Below the pieces are notes generated by a model. The model searched no databases. It was not told where the DNA came from and was given only the letters and a program-made list of their open reading frames with translations. Shown in pieces: positions 7,584 to 15,542 of a stretch of 24,919 bases of DNA; positions within the stretch are counted from its first letter, which is position 1; the number at the start of each line of letters is the position of its first letter. Source of the DNA: DATFYI01 sp035315125 (lineage in GTDB: Bacteria > Chloroflexota > Anaerolineae > Anaerolineales > Anaerolineaceae); the NCBI GenBank assembly GCA_035315125.1, contig DATFYI010000228.1, positions 1-24,919 on the forward strand, in the 5' to 3' direction. Position numbers and translations under genes: made by a program.

Positions 7584-7667
7584 TCTTGTTCCCTCCATTA
7601 GAATTTCTGCTGGATGGTATCCATTGATATCATCCTACGAGCAATTTAATCGATTGGAATTATTCAC

Positions 7668-7696
7668 AGTATAAGTGATTTTAGTTGAATTGTCTA
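7668..7696 (-). promoter_or_regulatory. Sigma-70-type promoter for Ig-like lipoprotein 1
   Basis: Read on the - strand, TAGACA (7691-7696) and TATACT (7668-7673) are separated by 17 bases, 5/6 matches at both hexamers. It lies in the gap between the two paralogous lipoprotein genes, giving a leader of about 80 bases, so paralog 1 (and perhaps queG) can be transcribed on its own. Confidence 0.6.
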
Positions 7697-7727
7697 CCGA
7701 ATAGTCGGCAGTGCGGGTAGAGACCCG

Positions 7728-8459
7728 TTAACTTGAGGTAGGTTTTACAGTAGGTGTGTCGGTTGGTATGATCGATGGTGTATCTATGATGATTGTGGAA
7801 TCGTCGGTGGGTGTTTGAGTGGCCTCGGACGTAGCTGTAGCCGCAGAGCCATTTACAACGAATTCAAAGGAAAGGGGACGGAAATTAACGCCTTGATCGT
7901 TGGTAATAACCCAATATGTAGTATATTTTCCCGGATTGTTCGGCGCAGTCATTTGAACAGGAATCTCAACCACATCATTAGGATTTACTGCCTTACTCAA
8001 ATTAAAGTTACCGGCTCCCATATTTGTTCCGGTATAGAACCGTACAGAATAATTTGTGTTCCATGTGGTTGTACCGGTGTTTTGGACTTTCCAGGTAAGC
8101 GTAAATGTCTGTCCCGGAGTGAGCTGGGTACTATCCGGCGGATCATTCGAAATCCATTGCGCTTTATCAGCGATAGCGGGCGCGGTAATGGATGGTAGCG
8201 TTACTGGCATGGTCGGCAAGCCAGATTGAGTTGCCACAGTCTCGGTCGGGATGGGTGTATTGGATGAGATAGGCGTTACTGTCACCGATGGCGTCAGCGC
8301 TGCCGCATTGGTAAGGGCTATCTGGACAACCGCGGCTGCCTGGGTATAGACAGCGTTGGCATCCATGGTGGGAGTGGCATTCGATGAGCCACAGGCACCC
8401 ATGAATAATAATCCAAGCAACCCGGCTATCAGCCAGGGCATTTGTTTTAAATTATGCAT
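7728..8459 (-). CDS. Lipoprotein with FW/NBR1-type Ig-like domain (paralog 2)
   Basis: The 243-residue product has a lipoprotein signal ending LLFMGAC with C23 as the expected modified cysteine. An Ala/Thr-rich segment (NAVYTQAAAVVQIALTNAA) and a Thr/Pro linker follow. The FW/NBR1-type Ig-like domain spans about residues 103-205: LTPGQTFTLTWKVQNTGTTTW and NNPGKYTTYWVITNDQG. A Thr/Pro-rich tail of about 35 residues follows, which paralog 1 lacks. The shared W.(V/I).N.GT..WNT and PG.YTTYW motifs show that the two genes are duplicates. ATG 8459 has GGAGG nine bases upstream. It is probably displayed on the outer face of the membrane; partner and ligand are unknown. Confidence 0.88.
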   Translation of the reverse strand: MHNLKQMPWLIAGLLGLLFMGACGSSNATPTMDANAVYTQAAAVVQIALTNAAALTPSVTVTPISSNTPIPTETVATQSGLPTMPVTLPSITAPAIADKAQWISNDPPDSTQLTPGQTFTLTWKVQNTGTTTWNTNYSVRFYTGTNMGAGNFNLSKAVNPNDVVEIPVQMTAPNNPGKYTTYWVITNDQGVNFRPLSFEFVVNGSAATATSEATQTPTDDSTIIIDTPSIIPTDTPTVKPTSS

Positions 8460-8515
8460 TTTATTTGTCCTCCATTAATAAATAAAAACTCGGCCGTCAA
8501 CAGGCCAACTTTTGA

Positions 8516-8543
8516 TTTTTAACCGTATTGAACGATTTGTCAA
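8516..8543 (-). promoter_or_regulatory. Promoter for Ig-like lipoprotein 2
   Basis: On the - strand a perfect TTGACA (8538-8543) is followed after 16 bases by TAAAAA (8516-8521). The -35 element overlaps the stop codon of the upstream M23 gene. A short GGCC-N7-GGCC stem followed by a T-run lies right at the predicted start and could end transcripts coming from the M23 gene. Confidence 0.5.
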
Positions 8544-9655
8544 GGGTTGGGATTACCCATCACCTGTTCAGGGGATGGGGTAGCTGGAAGTGCGTAGTTG
8601 AACCCTTTGTTGCCCTGGAAGGAGATATAGGTGATAGCACCCGGGTGTATCGTTGTGTCGTAATAATAGCGATGATCCAGGTAATCAACGATGATAGTAA
8701 AGTCACCGGCTGGAAGATCGGCCAGTACCAAATTCTCATGATAGTAGTCGTCACTGTTCACCGTAGTCGATCCATAGGTTGTAACTGTCCAACTCTGGCC
8801 AGTGGCTTTTGATATTGCCTTGACATCTTGTTGGGTTAAAAAGGAACCATTGGTGTTACGGAAGGTGCCGACTAATACACCGCAGCCCTGGGGAGGTGCC
8901 ATCCAAAGTTCCGGGTTGCGTGTAGTCCAATAGCTGTCGCCGATCAAGCGGATCTCAAAATGGACATGTGGTCCGGTTGCATTGCCTGTATCACCTACAA
9001 GTCCAATCACAGTGCCTGTTTCCACTCGTTGGCCTTCGATGGCAATGATTTTATCCATATGAGCATAGATCGTATAGAGCTGTTGGCCTTCATAGCCGAA
9101 GTCGTGGCGGATGGTAACTGCCTGTCCATAAGGATCTTTTGGATTATTGGTGCCAGAATATAAGCCGTAACCCGCCCAAATCACCTGGCCCGGTCCAGCC
9201 GCCAGAATCGGCGTATCTTTGGGAGCATCGATATCAACACCGGTGTGGATTGCAATACCTCCCGGCCAGACGTAACCATAACGGTAATTTGCCAGCGGCC
9301 AGTTAACCCGATCGGCAGCGATGGGGCGAATGAAGTAGAAGTGATCATGAGGTCCCAGGGCCCATGGAACCGGATAGAGGGGAGACCGCCAGGCTGAAAT
9401 TGGCGCCTGGATTGGCGTTGGAAAAGTTAATCGCAGGGGTTCTGCTGATCTGGCGACCGGCGTATCTTCAATTTCATCAGGTCTGGCCTGTGGGGCAAAG
9501 GCCGTCTGTCTCGGGTTGAGAGCAGTAGAGGTTATCGTTTGAACAGAATCGCCGGTTAACTTTAGGCTTGGTTGTTTTGCACAAGATACTGCCAATAAAC
9601 AACCACTCAATAAGATTAATATTAAACCATTTCCACTAAAGGTTTTACGTTTCAT
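8540..9655 (-). CDS. M23-family peptidase lipoprotein with C-terminal beta-sandwich domain
   Basis: M23 (LytM-type) zinc metallopeptidases cut peptide cross-links of peptidoglycan. The 371-residue product has a lipoprotein signal with two candidate lipobox cysteines, C19 (LSGC) and C25 (AVSC). A linker leads to the M23 core (about 130-235) with HTGVDIDAP (H137, D141), YAHMD (H199) and GPHVHFE (H230, H232), so all metal and catalytic residues are present. The last about 110 residues (GCGVLVGTFRNTNGSFL, then LADLPAGDFTIIVDY) look like a transthyretin-like or carboxypeptidase-regulatory beta-sandwich, probably for binding. The start ATG 9655 lies 11 bases after the stop of the PD40 gene, so the two are probably co-transcribed. 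No strong ribosome site is visible. Confidence 0.92.
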   Translation of the reverse strand: MKRKTFSGNGLILILLSGCLLAVSCAKQPSLKLTGDSVQTITSTALNPRQTAFAPQARPDEIEDTPVARSAEPLRLTFPTPIQAPISAWRSPLYPVPWALGPHDHFYFIRPIAADRVNWPLANYRYGYVWPGGIAIHTGVDIDAPKDTPILAAGPGQVIWAGYGLYSGTNNPKDPYGQAVTIRHDFGYEGQQLYTIYAHMDKIIAIEGQRVETGTVIGLVGDTGNATGPHVHFEIRLIGDSYWTTRNPELWMAPPQGCGVLVGTFRNTNGSFLTQQDVKAISKATGQSWTVTTYGSTTVNSDDYYHENLVLADLPAGDFTIIVDYLDHRYYYDTTIHPGAITYISFQGNKGFNYALPATPSPEQVMGNPNP

Positions 9656-9666
9656 AGTTGGTGTAT

Positions 9667-11568
9667 TTAAGGAGCAGCAGTCCAGGTCGGATGAAGGGTG
9701 GGCGTATCGGTAATAGTGGGAGTGAGTGTAGACGTCCCAGGGTGATAATTCGTGGGAGACGGTGTGATGGTTGGTGTATTAGTTGGGATCATGGTTGAGG
9801 TAACCAATGCTTCTGGAGGATATAATTCGGTCATAGCAGAATACCAATCCAGACCATCGCGTTGGACAAATTCATTAAAAAGCGTAGATGGATAAAATGT
9901 ACGCCAATTAGTCAAAGCTGGTAAACGCTCCCAGCCGTAGCGATACGCCATTTCAGTAAAATCGACCCAGTACCCTCCAGGAATTTGACCGAGATTTCCA
10001 CCATTCTCATACGAGGTTGTATTACCCGAATAGCGAGAATTTAAATCCCAGATTGGGCTGGTAATTGGTCTTCCGAAGGAGCCATCCTGGTAGCGTGCTT
10101 TCAGATACACACGCCAATAAGTCTGGCCTTCGATATCTTCGCGGTTGACTACCATCCACCCTGCTGATGTGGCCATTGAATTCAGGGCAAAGGCCCGACC
10201 GGTATAAAGCCAGTTCTCTTGCATGCCGGGCAGCGGTGGTTCTGTAAAAGGCAGGTAGGCGTTTTCCAGATTTCCCAAGATATCCCAACCAGCTTCTTTC
10301 GAAGCTTCAATGCGCAAGCTGACAAATGATTCATCGATTGCATCATTTAAATAGGGATAAGGCGCAGTCACATCATTGAGCTGGATTACTCCGAAACGTC
10401 CATTGGGAGGCATCGGATTTTTGTTCAAAGCTGGTTGCCAGAGAGATGGAAAGGGCATAGTAGCGTTGGCAGGTAGCTGATAGGAACCTAACAGGTCAGG
10501 CAGCTTACCTGCTTCCCAGGCCAGCCCGTCGATCGCACCAGGCATTTGGGTCATTGGATAGAGCAATTCGCCATTTCGAATGGAATAATCCGCCAGAGCA
10601 ATCTGGTTTGCACCGGAAATTTCACTAACCAGAGAATCACCGCCTGGGCTCCAGACGGGCCAGTTGCCGTTCCCGGCCGGACGGAGAGTGGCGGTTGGGT
10701 TTTTACTATCCCAGATTACGATTGAGTTAAGCCCGGCATTATCTGAACTCCAGGCCAGATATTGGCCATCCGGTGACCAGGCAGGATGGCTTTCGTTGGT
10801 GGTAGGACTGTTGCTGACATCAGTAAAACGATTATTGACCTGGCCCAAGGAGGCCAACCAAATTTCATCGTCACCGCTGTGGTTTGACACGAAGGCAATA
10901 ATTCGTCCGCCGGGGGACCAGGTTGGCGAATGGTTTGATCCCATCCCATTCGTTAACTGGATGGGCGCCTGTGTAAGATCAACAGCTGAACGGACCATGA
11001 TTTCCATATTATTGTTGATATAGGTTTCGTAAGCCAAATATTGCCCGTCAGGCGACCAGGTGGGCGAGCCATCATATTCCGGGGTATCCGTAACTCGGGT
11101 TTGTTTACCAGTGGTCAAATCAAGAATATATATGTCCCAATAACCATTTTTATGAGAACTAAAAGCGATGCGGGTTCCATCTGGACTGACGGCCGGTTCA
11201 ATGTCATCCCAGGGGCTGTTAGTGAGACGTGTCAATGGCAGAAACTGCGGATGGTAGGCAAATAAATGCATGAAGTTGCCGTCTCGCATCGAAAGTATGA
11301 TCGCACCCGTCCGGCGCAAACCCTCAATTGGTTTAATATCTGGTGGTAAAGTCGGTGCAAGGGTTGGAATAGGAGTGGGTGGTACTGGGGTGACAGTTAC
11401 AAAGGGAGAATTTGTTGGCCTTGGGCTTACCCGGGAAACAGGCTGTTTGATGTTGTCTGTCTTAAGCATTGGCCATCCAACCCATGCCAGGAAAGACAGG
11501 TTTAATATAACCAATACCACTACGATTGGAAAGATAATTTTATTTGTTTGTTTCGGGGAATTGCTCAT
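9667..11568 (-). CDS. Membrane-anchored PD40 (TolB-like) propeller protein with uncharacterised C-terminal region
   Basis: The 633-residue product has a short cytoplasmic N-terminus, one transmembrane helix (about 11-33) and a Pro/Thr linker (about 48-76). A beta-propeller of PD40/TolB type carries five repeat motifs, SPDG at about 128, 172 and 265 and SPGG at about 218 and 307. A region of about 200 residues follows (385-590) that I cannot assign; it contains FGVIQLNDVTAPYPYLNDAI, GWMVVNREDI, WRVYLKARYQDGSFGRP and GLDWYSAMTELYPPEAL. The protein ends in a Thr/Pro-rich tail. The architecture indicates an extracytoplasmic, membrane-tethered protein; PD40 propellers usually mediate protein or ligand binding. 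It is not a Tol-Pal component, since no tol/pal genes are nearby and the organism is probably monoderm. An M23 peptidase gene follows after 11 bases. No Shine-Dalgarno is visible before ATG 11568. Confidence 0.88.
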   Translation of the reverse strand: MSNSPKQTNKIIFPIVVVLVILNLSFLAWVGWPMLKTDNIKQPVSRVSPRPTNSPFVTVTPVPPTPIPTLAPTLPPDIKPIEGLRRTGAIILSMRDGNFMHLFAYHPQFLPLTRLTNSPWDDIEPAVSPDGTRIAFSSHKNGYWDIYILDLTTGKQTRVTDTPEYDGSPTWSPDGQYLAYETYINNNMEIMVRSAVDLTQAPIQLTNGMGSNHSPTWSPGGRIIAFVSNHSGDDEIWLASLGQVNNRFTDVSNSPTTNESHPAWSPDGQYLAWSSDNAGLNSIVIWDSKNPTATLRPAGNGNWPVWSPGGDSLVSEISGANQIALADYSIRNGELLYPMTQMPGAIDGLAWEAGKLPDLLGSYQLPANATMPFPSLWQPALNKNPMPPNGRFGVIQLNDVTAPYPYLNDAIDESFVSLRIEASKEAGWDILGNLENAYLPFTEPPLPGMQENWLYTGRAFALNSMATSAGWMVVNREDIEGQTYWRVYLKARYQDGSFGRPITSPIWDLNSRYSGNTTSYENGGNLGQIPGGYWVDFTEMAYRYGWERLPALTNWRTFYPSTLFNEFVQRDGLDWYSAMTELYPPEALVTSTMIPTNTPTITPSPTNYHPGTSTLTPTITDTPTLHPTWTAAP

Positions 11569-11647
11569 ACTTGTATAGAATGGAGAGGAAACAACCTCTA
11601 TGATTGGTTGTCGTATCTAAGCCCCAACTATAATTGGTTTAGAAGTC

Positions 11648-11656
11648 ATTTTAGCA
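11648..11656 (-). promoter_or_regulatory. Extended -10 element upstream of the PD40 gene
   Basis: On the - strand TGCTAAAAT is an extended -10 (TGn plus TAAAAT, 5/6) about 80 bases upstream of the PD40 start. No convincing -35 is seen. It is the best promoter candidate in the 153-base gap before the PD40-M23 pair. Confidence 0.35.
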
Positions 11657-11721
11657 TCTTTCCTTGAAATGAGTTAATCTTATAAGCTTGCTAAACCATT
11701 GCAGTTTTATTGGATTAAGAA

Positions 11722-12582
11722 TTATGGCTGTATTGATAACAGCTTCATTGGATCGATCAGTTCGAATAATTGACTGATACGCCATTCACAGTACGTAGAA
11801 ATTTCTTGAGGGGTTTCGCTGGTGTCATAATAGGCCATAGGGCCGAAAGTGGCGCCTGAGGGACCTACCCGGACTTCAAAATGCAAATGGTCATTGCTGG
11901 ACATACCGGTTGTACCGACACCACCAATTTGCTGGCCACATTTAACGTTATCTCCCACTTTTTCTAATGCAGGTTGATATAAATGGGCGTATAAAACATA
12001 CAAAGAGCGATTGTTGACATCCCAATTAGCTGGAGACAATGGTAAAGTACACATCATGACAGGTGCAGGAGGCACAGTGGGGACTGGAGCAGGAAGCTGC
12101 AAAGCACTCATCCAGACGGGCGGTAGCATGTTCAAAGGGGTCTCGATAATTATCGCATTCCCATAAGGAAGCTGGTCAGGTAAGAGCGCGGCTACCTTAC
12201 CAGGCAAGGCCGAATAGACTGGTAGGCCGAACATGCTCGTACGATTGCCCCGGCTCCAATAGGAAAAATCTACGCCGGTATGACCGTCATCCTTGCCTGG
12301 ATGGGGAGGAATGAAAGGTTGTACCAGGATCTGTGGCAGTTGCGCCAGGGTTAGCCCTTCCAGCGGGCTACAAAGCTGCACCTTAGGTATCGGAGTGCTG
12401 GTTGGAGCTGGCGGCGTTCTGGTTGAAGGCACCTGGGTTACGGTTATGGTTGGTGTATTTGATGGCTGGGGACTGCTGGTAGCCAACATCGTTTGCCCTG
12501 GGGTTGGTGTTGTAGGTAAGGATGTGCAGGAGGCCAGGATAAACAGAAATGCCAAAGTAATGATTGATGACCTGTAAACCAA
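11722..12582 (-). CDS. M23-family peptidase lipoprotein with an insertion in the catalytic domain
   Basis: The 286-residue product has a lipoprotein signal ending ILASC (C19) and a Thr/Pro-rich linker (about 22-68). An M23 domain follows with GHTGVDF (H101, D105), YAHLY (H200) and DHLHFE (H232, H234), so the zinc and catalytic residues are intact. Between the beta strand ending IIIETPL (about 150) and the strand before YAH lies an insertion of about 40 residues, rich in Pro and Val (LPAPVPTVPPAPVM), unlike the compact core of the other M23 protein here. The start is TTG 12582, since no in-frame ATG precedes the signal; AAAAAAGG lies seven bases upstream. It begins 20 bases after the stop of the small unknown gene and is probably read with it and the DUF1015 gene. 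Confidence 0.88.
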   Translation of the reverse strand: MVYRSSIITLAFLFILASCTSLPTTPTPGQTMLATSSPQPSNTPTITVTQVPSTRTPPAPTSTPIPKVQLCSPLEGLTLAQLPQILVQPFIPPHPGKDDGHTGVDFSYWSRGNRTSMFGLPVYSALPGKVAALLPDQLPYGNAIIIETPLNMLPPVWMSALQLPAPVPTVPPAPVMMCTLPLSPANWDVNNRSLYVLYAHLYQPALEKVGDNVKCGQQIGGVGTTGMSSNDHLHFEVRVGPSGATFGPMAYYDTSETPQEISTYCEWRISQLFELIDPMKLLSIQP

Positions 12583-12602
12583 TGTAAAGCCTTTTTTGCA
12601 GC

Positions 12603-12968
12603 TCAGTTCGTCCTGGGATCAACAGGATGCGTTATAAAAGAGACTTTTCTCTCATCCATTGGGCCGATATCCCGATAAGAAAGCACGGCTATTAAGCTGA
12701 GCTCTTGGCCCGGCGAGTCAGGAAAAAGGTGCATGGTAAACACCATTCGATTTTCGAGAGTCTCAACGATCAGAGTTGAGGCAATTTCTCTTCCATTACT
12801 ATCTAATATCGTAACTTCTAAATCGGGTCGCTGTTGAAAGGGCGTTATGTCGACATGAATGCGCACACGTTGACCATCCGGCCATTGTTCAACCCTCAGC
12901 TCACTAAAACGGACTTCATTGGGTGGAAGAGCATCTTCAGCAGGCGTGAACAAAAAAGAATCATGCAT
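12603..12968 (-). CDS. Small protein of unknown function, predicted all-beta
   Basis: I do not recognise this 121-residue protein. It has no signal peptide, membrane segment or Cys. Alternating hydrophobic/polar stretches (VRIHVDITPF, LEVTILDSNGREIASTLIVE, RMVFTMHLF, LSLIAVLSY) suggest a beta-sandwich. ATG 12968 lies three bases after the TGA of the DUF1015 gene and lacks its own ribosome site, so translation is probably coupled. The M23 lipoprotein gene follows 20 bases downstream. Codon use resembles the neighbours, and the packed position between two real genes is the main reason to believe it is coding. Confidence 0.75.
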   Translation of the reverse strand: MHDSFLFTPAEDALPPNEVRFSELRVEQWPDGQRVRIHVDITPFQQRPDLEVTILDSNGREIASTLIVETLENRMVFTMHLFPDSPGQELSLIAVLSYRDIGPMDERKVSFITHPVDPRTN

Positions 12969-12971
12969 AAA

Positions 12972-14288
12972 TCAAGCAATATGCCGAGCTTCCATGTAGA
13001 AACGTTTCTCTCGAGCTTCTCCCATCGAAAAAGTCTTGCGGGGCAGGGCACCATCCAGAATGACAGTTTTGAAAAGATCATTTTTTGGCATGGCCGGCAG
13101 CAAAAAGCCCAGGTTCCCCGGTTCGGAACCCAACCGGACCACAACATCTTGACCGTGTACATAATCAATCTTGCCCGCGCCGGCTTGATTCAACCAATTA
13201 TCCAGAAAGACTTGCAAGCTGCCCACCGGTAAATTAGTTGGTGGATTTGTAATCGTGGCAATCCCGAAACCAGCATGAGATATTACGCCAATGGTTTGTC
13301 CTTTTTTGGATTGGCTGTTCACCTGTTCAACCATCTCAGTCTCGCTCTGACAGGTTTCCAATTGCAAATGGTCTCCGTAAAAATGCTGCATCGCATTTCT
13401 GAAGTCTCCTTTTAGATCGAAGAGAACCCTGTGAATTGGCTCAAATTCTAAACCCTGGTCATGAACATTTTCAATTTCGACCAAAGCATATCGGGCAGGA
13501 TGGTTTAAGCCAACCTGGGGTTTTATCTTTTCCCAAATCGCTTTGGCTGTGGCTAATGAATGGTTGCCATCCCCCATAGCAAAAAGTAATACCCCCTTTT
13601 CTGCGCTGACATTGTAGCGCCGGGCAAAGTCTTGCGGGTTAGCCAGTTTTTCTATAGACTGTATGACCTGCTGTTCCAGGCTGGGTGAGTTTACCAGGTA
13701 ACCTGATAGGTGCCCGCTGCCCAACATTAATTCGAAATCATAAAGAGGCTGTAAGCTCCCTTTGATCGATGCAACAGGCTCTATTACTGTCCGATCGGGA
13801 TCATCTATGAGCACTATGATGTGCGGAAGCTCAAGGGTAGCACCTTCGCGAATCTTCATACGGGGTGGTAGCCGGTCCAGGATAGTACCCTCGGTGGCAC
13901 GTATCAAGGTCTGGGAGCCTTTGTTGTAATCATAGCACTCCAGATCCAGCGCCAGCATAAGCCCGTGGCGGGTTTTTCCAACAACGGTACGTTCGACCAG
14001 GATCATTCCATCTTTTGGAACCAGTAAATGATCTTGCCCGTACTTTTGCATGGTTTGTTGAGTGCTTTTAATTCGAGCTGCTTCTTCTGGTTTCCCAAGG
14101 AATACTTCTGGGAGAACCAGATTATAAGTGGATGGTGCATCTCCAACAATCTGGCAGACCTTCTCCCAGTAGTCTGGCTCGGATGTAAACTGGTCGCAGG
14201 CGATTACAGCCCATTTTTGCAGATCCAGACCTGGCCTGGGCAGCAATATTTGCGGGATTTGGACACCGATTGCAGGGAAGGTTTTCAT
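12972..14288 (-). CDS. DUF1015 family protein
   Basis: The 438-residue cytoplasmic protein matches the DUF1015 family (conserved, function unproven). The N-terminal part has WAVIACDQFTSEPDYW (about 26-41), resembling the family's F/CDQFTSEP element. IRATEGTILDRLPPR lies at about 129-143, and GDGNHSLATAKAIWE at about 239-253, where many relatives have a D/GDGNHR/S-type signature. No transmembrane or signal segment is present, so it acts in the cytoplasm, unlike the exported product two genes downstream. AAGG about eight bases before ATG 14288 may serve as ribosome site. It heads a packed set with the small unknown gene and the M23 lipoprotein gene. Confidence 0.88.
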   Translation of the reverse strand: MKTFPAIGVQIPQILLPRPGLDLQKWAVIACDQFTSEPDYWEKVCQIVGDAPSTYNLVLPEVFLGKPEEAARIKSTQQTMQKYGQDHLLVPKDGMILVERTVVGKTRHGLMLALDLECYDYNKGSQTLIRATEGTILDRLPPRMKIREGATLELPHIIVLIDDPDRTVIEPVASIKGSLQPLYDFELMLGSGHLSGYLVNSPSLEQQVIQSIEKLANPQDFARRYNVSAEKGVLLFAMGDGNHSLATAKAIWEKIKPQVGLNHPARYALVEIENVHDQGLEFEPIHRVLFDLKGDFRNAMQHFYGDHLQLETCQSETEMVEQVNSQSKKGQTIGVISHAGFGIATITNPPTNLPVGSLQVFLDNWLNQAGAGKIDYVHGQDVVVRLGSEPGNLGFLLPAMPKNDLFKTVILDGALPRKTFSMGEAREKRFYMEARHIA

Positions 14289-14366
14289 AAATTTAACCTT
14301 ATCTATGTAGAATTTCCTACCCAGATATTTTAACCCAAATTACCGCTTACTATGTAAATTGGTAGG

Positions 14367-15224
14367 TTACATTCCTGCCATAAAGCAAAGTCCAAGTGCG
14401 CCCGGGCCAATGTGGACGCCGATAACAGGACTGACCGGCGCACTTACAGCTTCACTCACTTCATTGATACCAAACCGTTGGCGGGCACGCTCCAATAGCA
14501 ATTCTGCATCCTCTGGGTTATTGGTGTACAAAGCTGAAAGTCGTAGAGGGGAGCGTTGATTCACCCTTTTTTCAAAAAGATCTAGCATGCGATCGATGGC
14601 TCTACTCATCGACCACACTTTTTCTACCGCCTCGATTCGTCCATCTCTGATTTCCAAGATTGGTTTGAGATTTAGGGCAGTGCCCAGAAATGCAGCACCA
14701 CCACCGATACGCCCGCCGCGTCGTAAATATTCGAGCGTATCGACAACCAGAAAAACTCCGCACTGTTGGCGAGCCTTTTCTGCCAGGTATTTACATTCTT
14801 GCAGCGTGGCACCATTTTGGGAAGCACGTGCGACCGCCAGCACCTGAAAACCCGCTGCCATTCCAGCACTTAGCGAATCTACCAGCTCGATGTTCTTACC
14901 AGGCAGCATTTCTTTAGCCTGTATCGCCGAATCCATTGTACCAGATAGTTTGCAAGAAATATAAATGCCCAGAATGTCGTAACCTTCGTCCAATAATTTT
15001 ATATAGATGTCTTTAAATTCCGATGGGGTTACTTGAGAACTTGTCGGAGTTATTTTGGATGTTTTCAAGCGATCATAGAATTCGGAAGGTTGAATATCGA
15101 TCCCATCTCGGAAGGATTCCTCACCCCAAATGACTTGCAATGGGGCTGAATATATTGGATAGCCTTTAATAAGCTCAGGCGGCATACAAGCTGTGCTATC
15201 GATGACTATTGCGATTTTTCCCAT
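14367..15224 (-). CDS. DegV family protein (fatty-acid-binding fold)
   Basis: DegV/FakB-type proteins bind a long-chain fatty acid; FakB members present it to the kinase FakA to make acyl-phosphate for phospholipid synthesis. The 285-residue product begins IAIVIDSTACMPPEL, the usual DegV start. It contains TSSQVTPSEF, the conserved ISCKLSGTMDSA segment and GIDIQPSEFYDRL, and ends with the small C-terminal domain typical of the family (GPGALGLCF). Length is as expected. No fakA gene lies in the window, so a FakB role is possible but unproven. ATG 15224 has a strong GGGAGGT five bases upstream. A 78-base gap separates it from the DUF1015 gene. Confidence 0.93.
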   Translation of the reverse strand: MGKIAIVIDSTACMPPELIKGYPIYSAPLQVIWGEESFRDGIDIQPSEFYDRLKTSKITPTSSQVTPSEFKDIYIKLLDEGYDILGIYISCKLSGTMDSAIQAKEMLPGKNIELVDSLSAGMAAGFQVLAVARASQNGATLQECKYLAEKARQQCGVFLVVDTLEYLRRGGRIGGGAAFLGTALNLKPILEIRDGRIEAVEKVWSMSRAIDRMLDLFEKRVNQRSPLRLSALYTNNPEDAELLLERARQRFGINEVSEAVSAPVSPVIGVHIGPGALGLCFMAGM

Positions 15225-15542
15225 GAAAACCTCCCAAGCTCATTTGATTAATAAAAATAATATCATTTATTTTGACCTGATCCATCAAAATATTAAACCC
15301 ACAAAGGGTCAAATCGGTACAATTAACTCTGTCTAATCTGAGGGATATCCGATTAGCTGATCTTCTGGATTTACAGGCAGTCTTAATAATTATGCAGTAA
15401 AAATCTCTAAAAGGGAGGCAGCTATTCTTATCGGGCAGGTTTATTAAGATTAAGAATGGATCTATCTCTTGACCTTAATAACAGGTATTATACCCCGCTT
15501 CAATGTAGCCCATACAAACAGCTCTATTCTGGTAAAACAAAA
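15225..15542. other. 318-base intergenic region without a recognised gene
   Basis: It lies between the GT39-like gene stop and the DegV start. It is AT-rich and holds a few small dyads: TTTGACC/GGTCAAA (15271-15277 and 15307-15313, 29-base loop), and CTAATC/GATTAG (15333-15338 and 15351-15356) around an inner GGATATCC. On the - strand a TATAAT within GGTATAATACC (near 15484-15494) could be a distant -10 for the DegV gene, but without a good -35. No tRNA, small RNA or terminator is convincing. Confidence 0.4.

Noticed and set aside
11591..11612. ACAACC/GGTTGT stem in the leader of the PD40 gene
   Set aside because: Only 6 bp with a 9-base loop and no T-run; common by chance.
5100..12500. Repetitive ACACC/TACCA-type tracts that might be taken for repeats or CRISPR
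   Set aside because: They encode Thr/Pro-rich linkers of exported proteins; spacing is irregular and there are no spacers.
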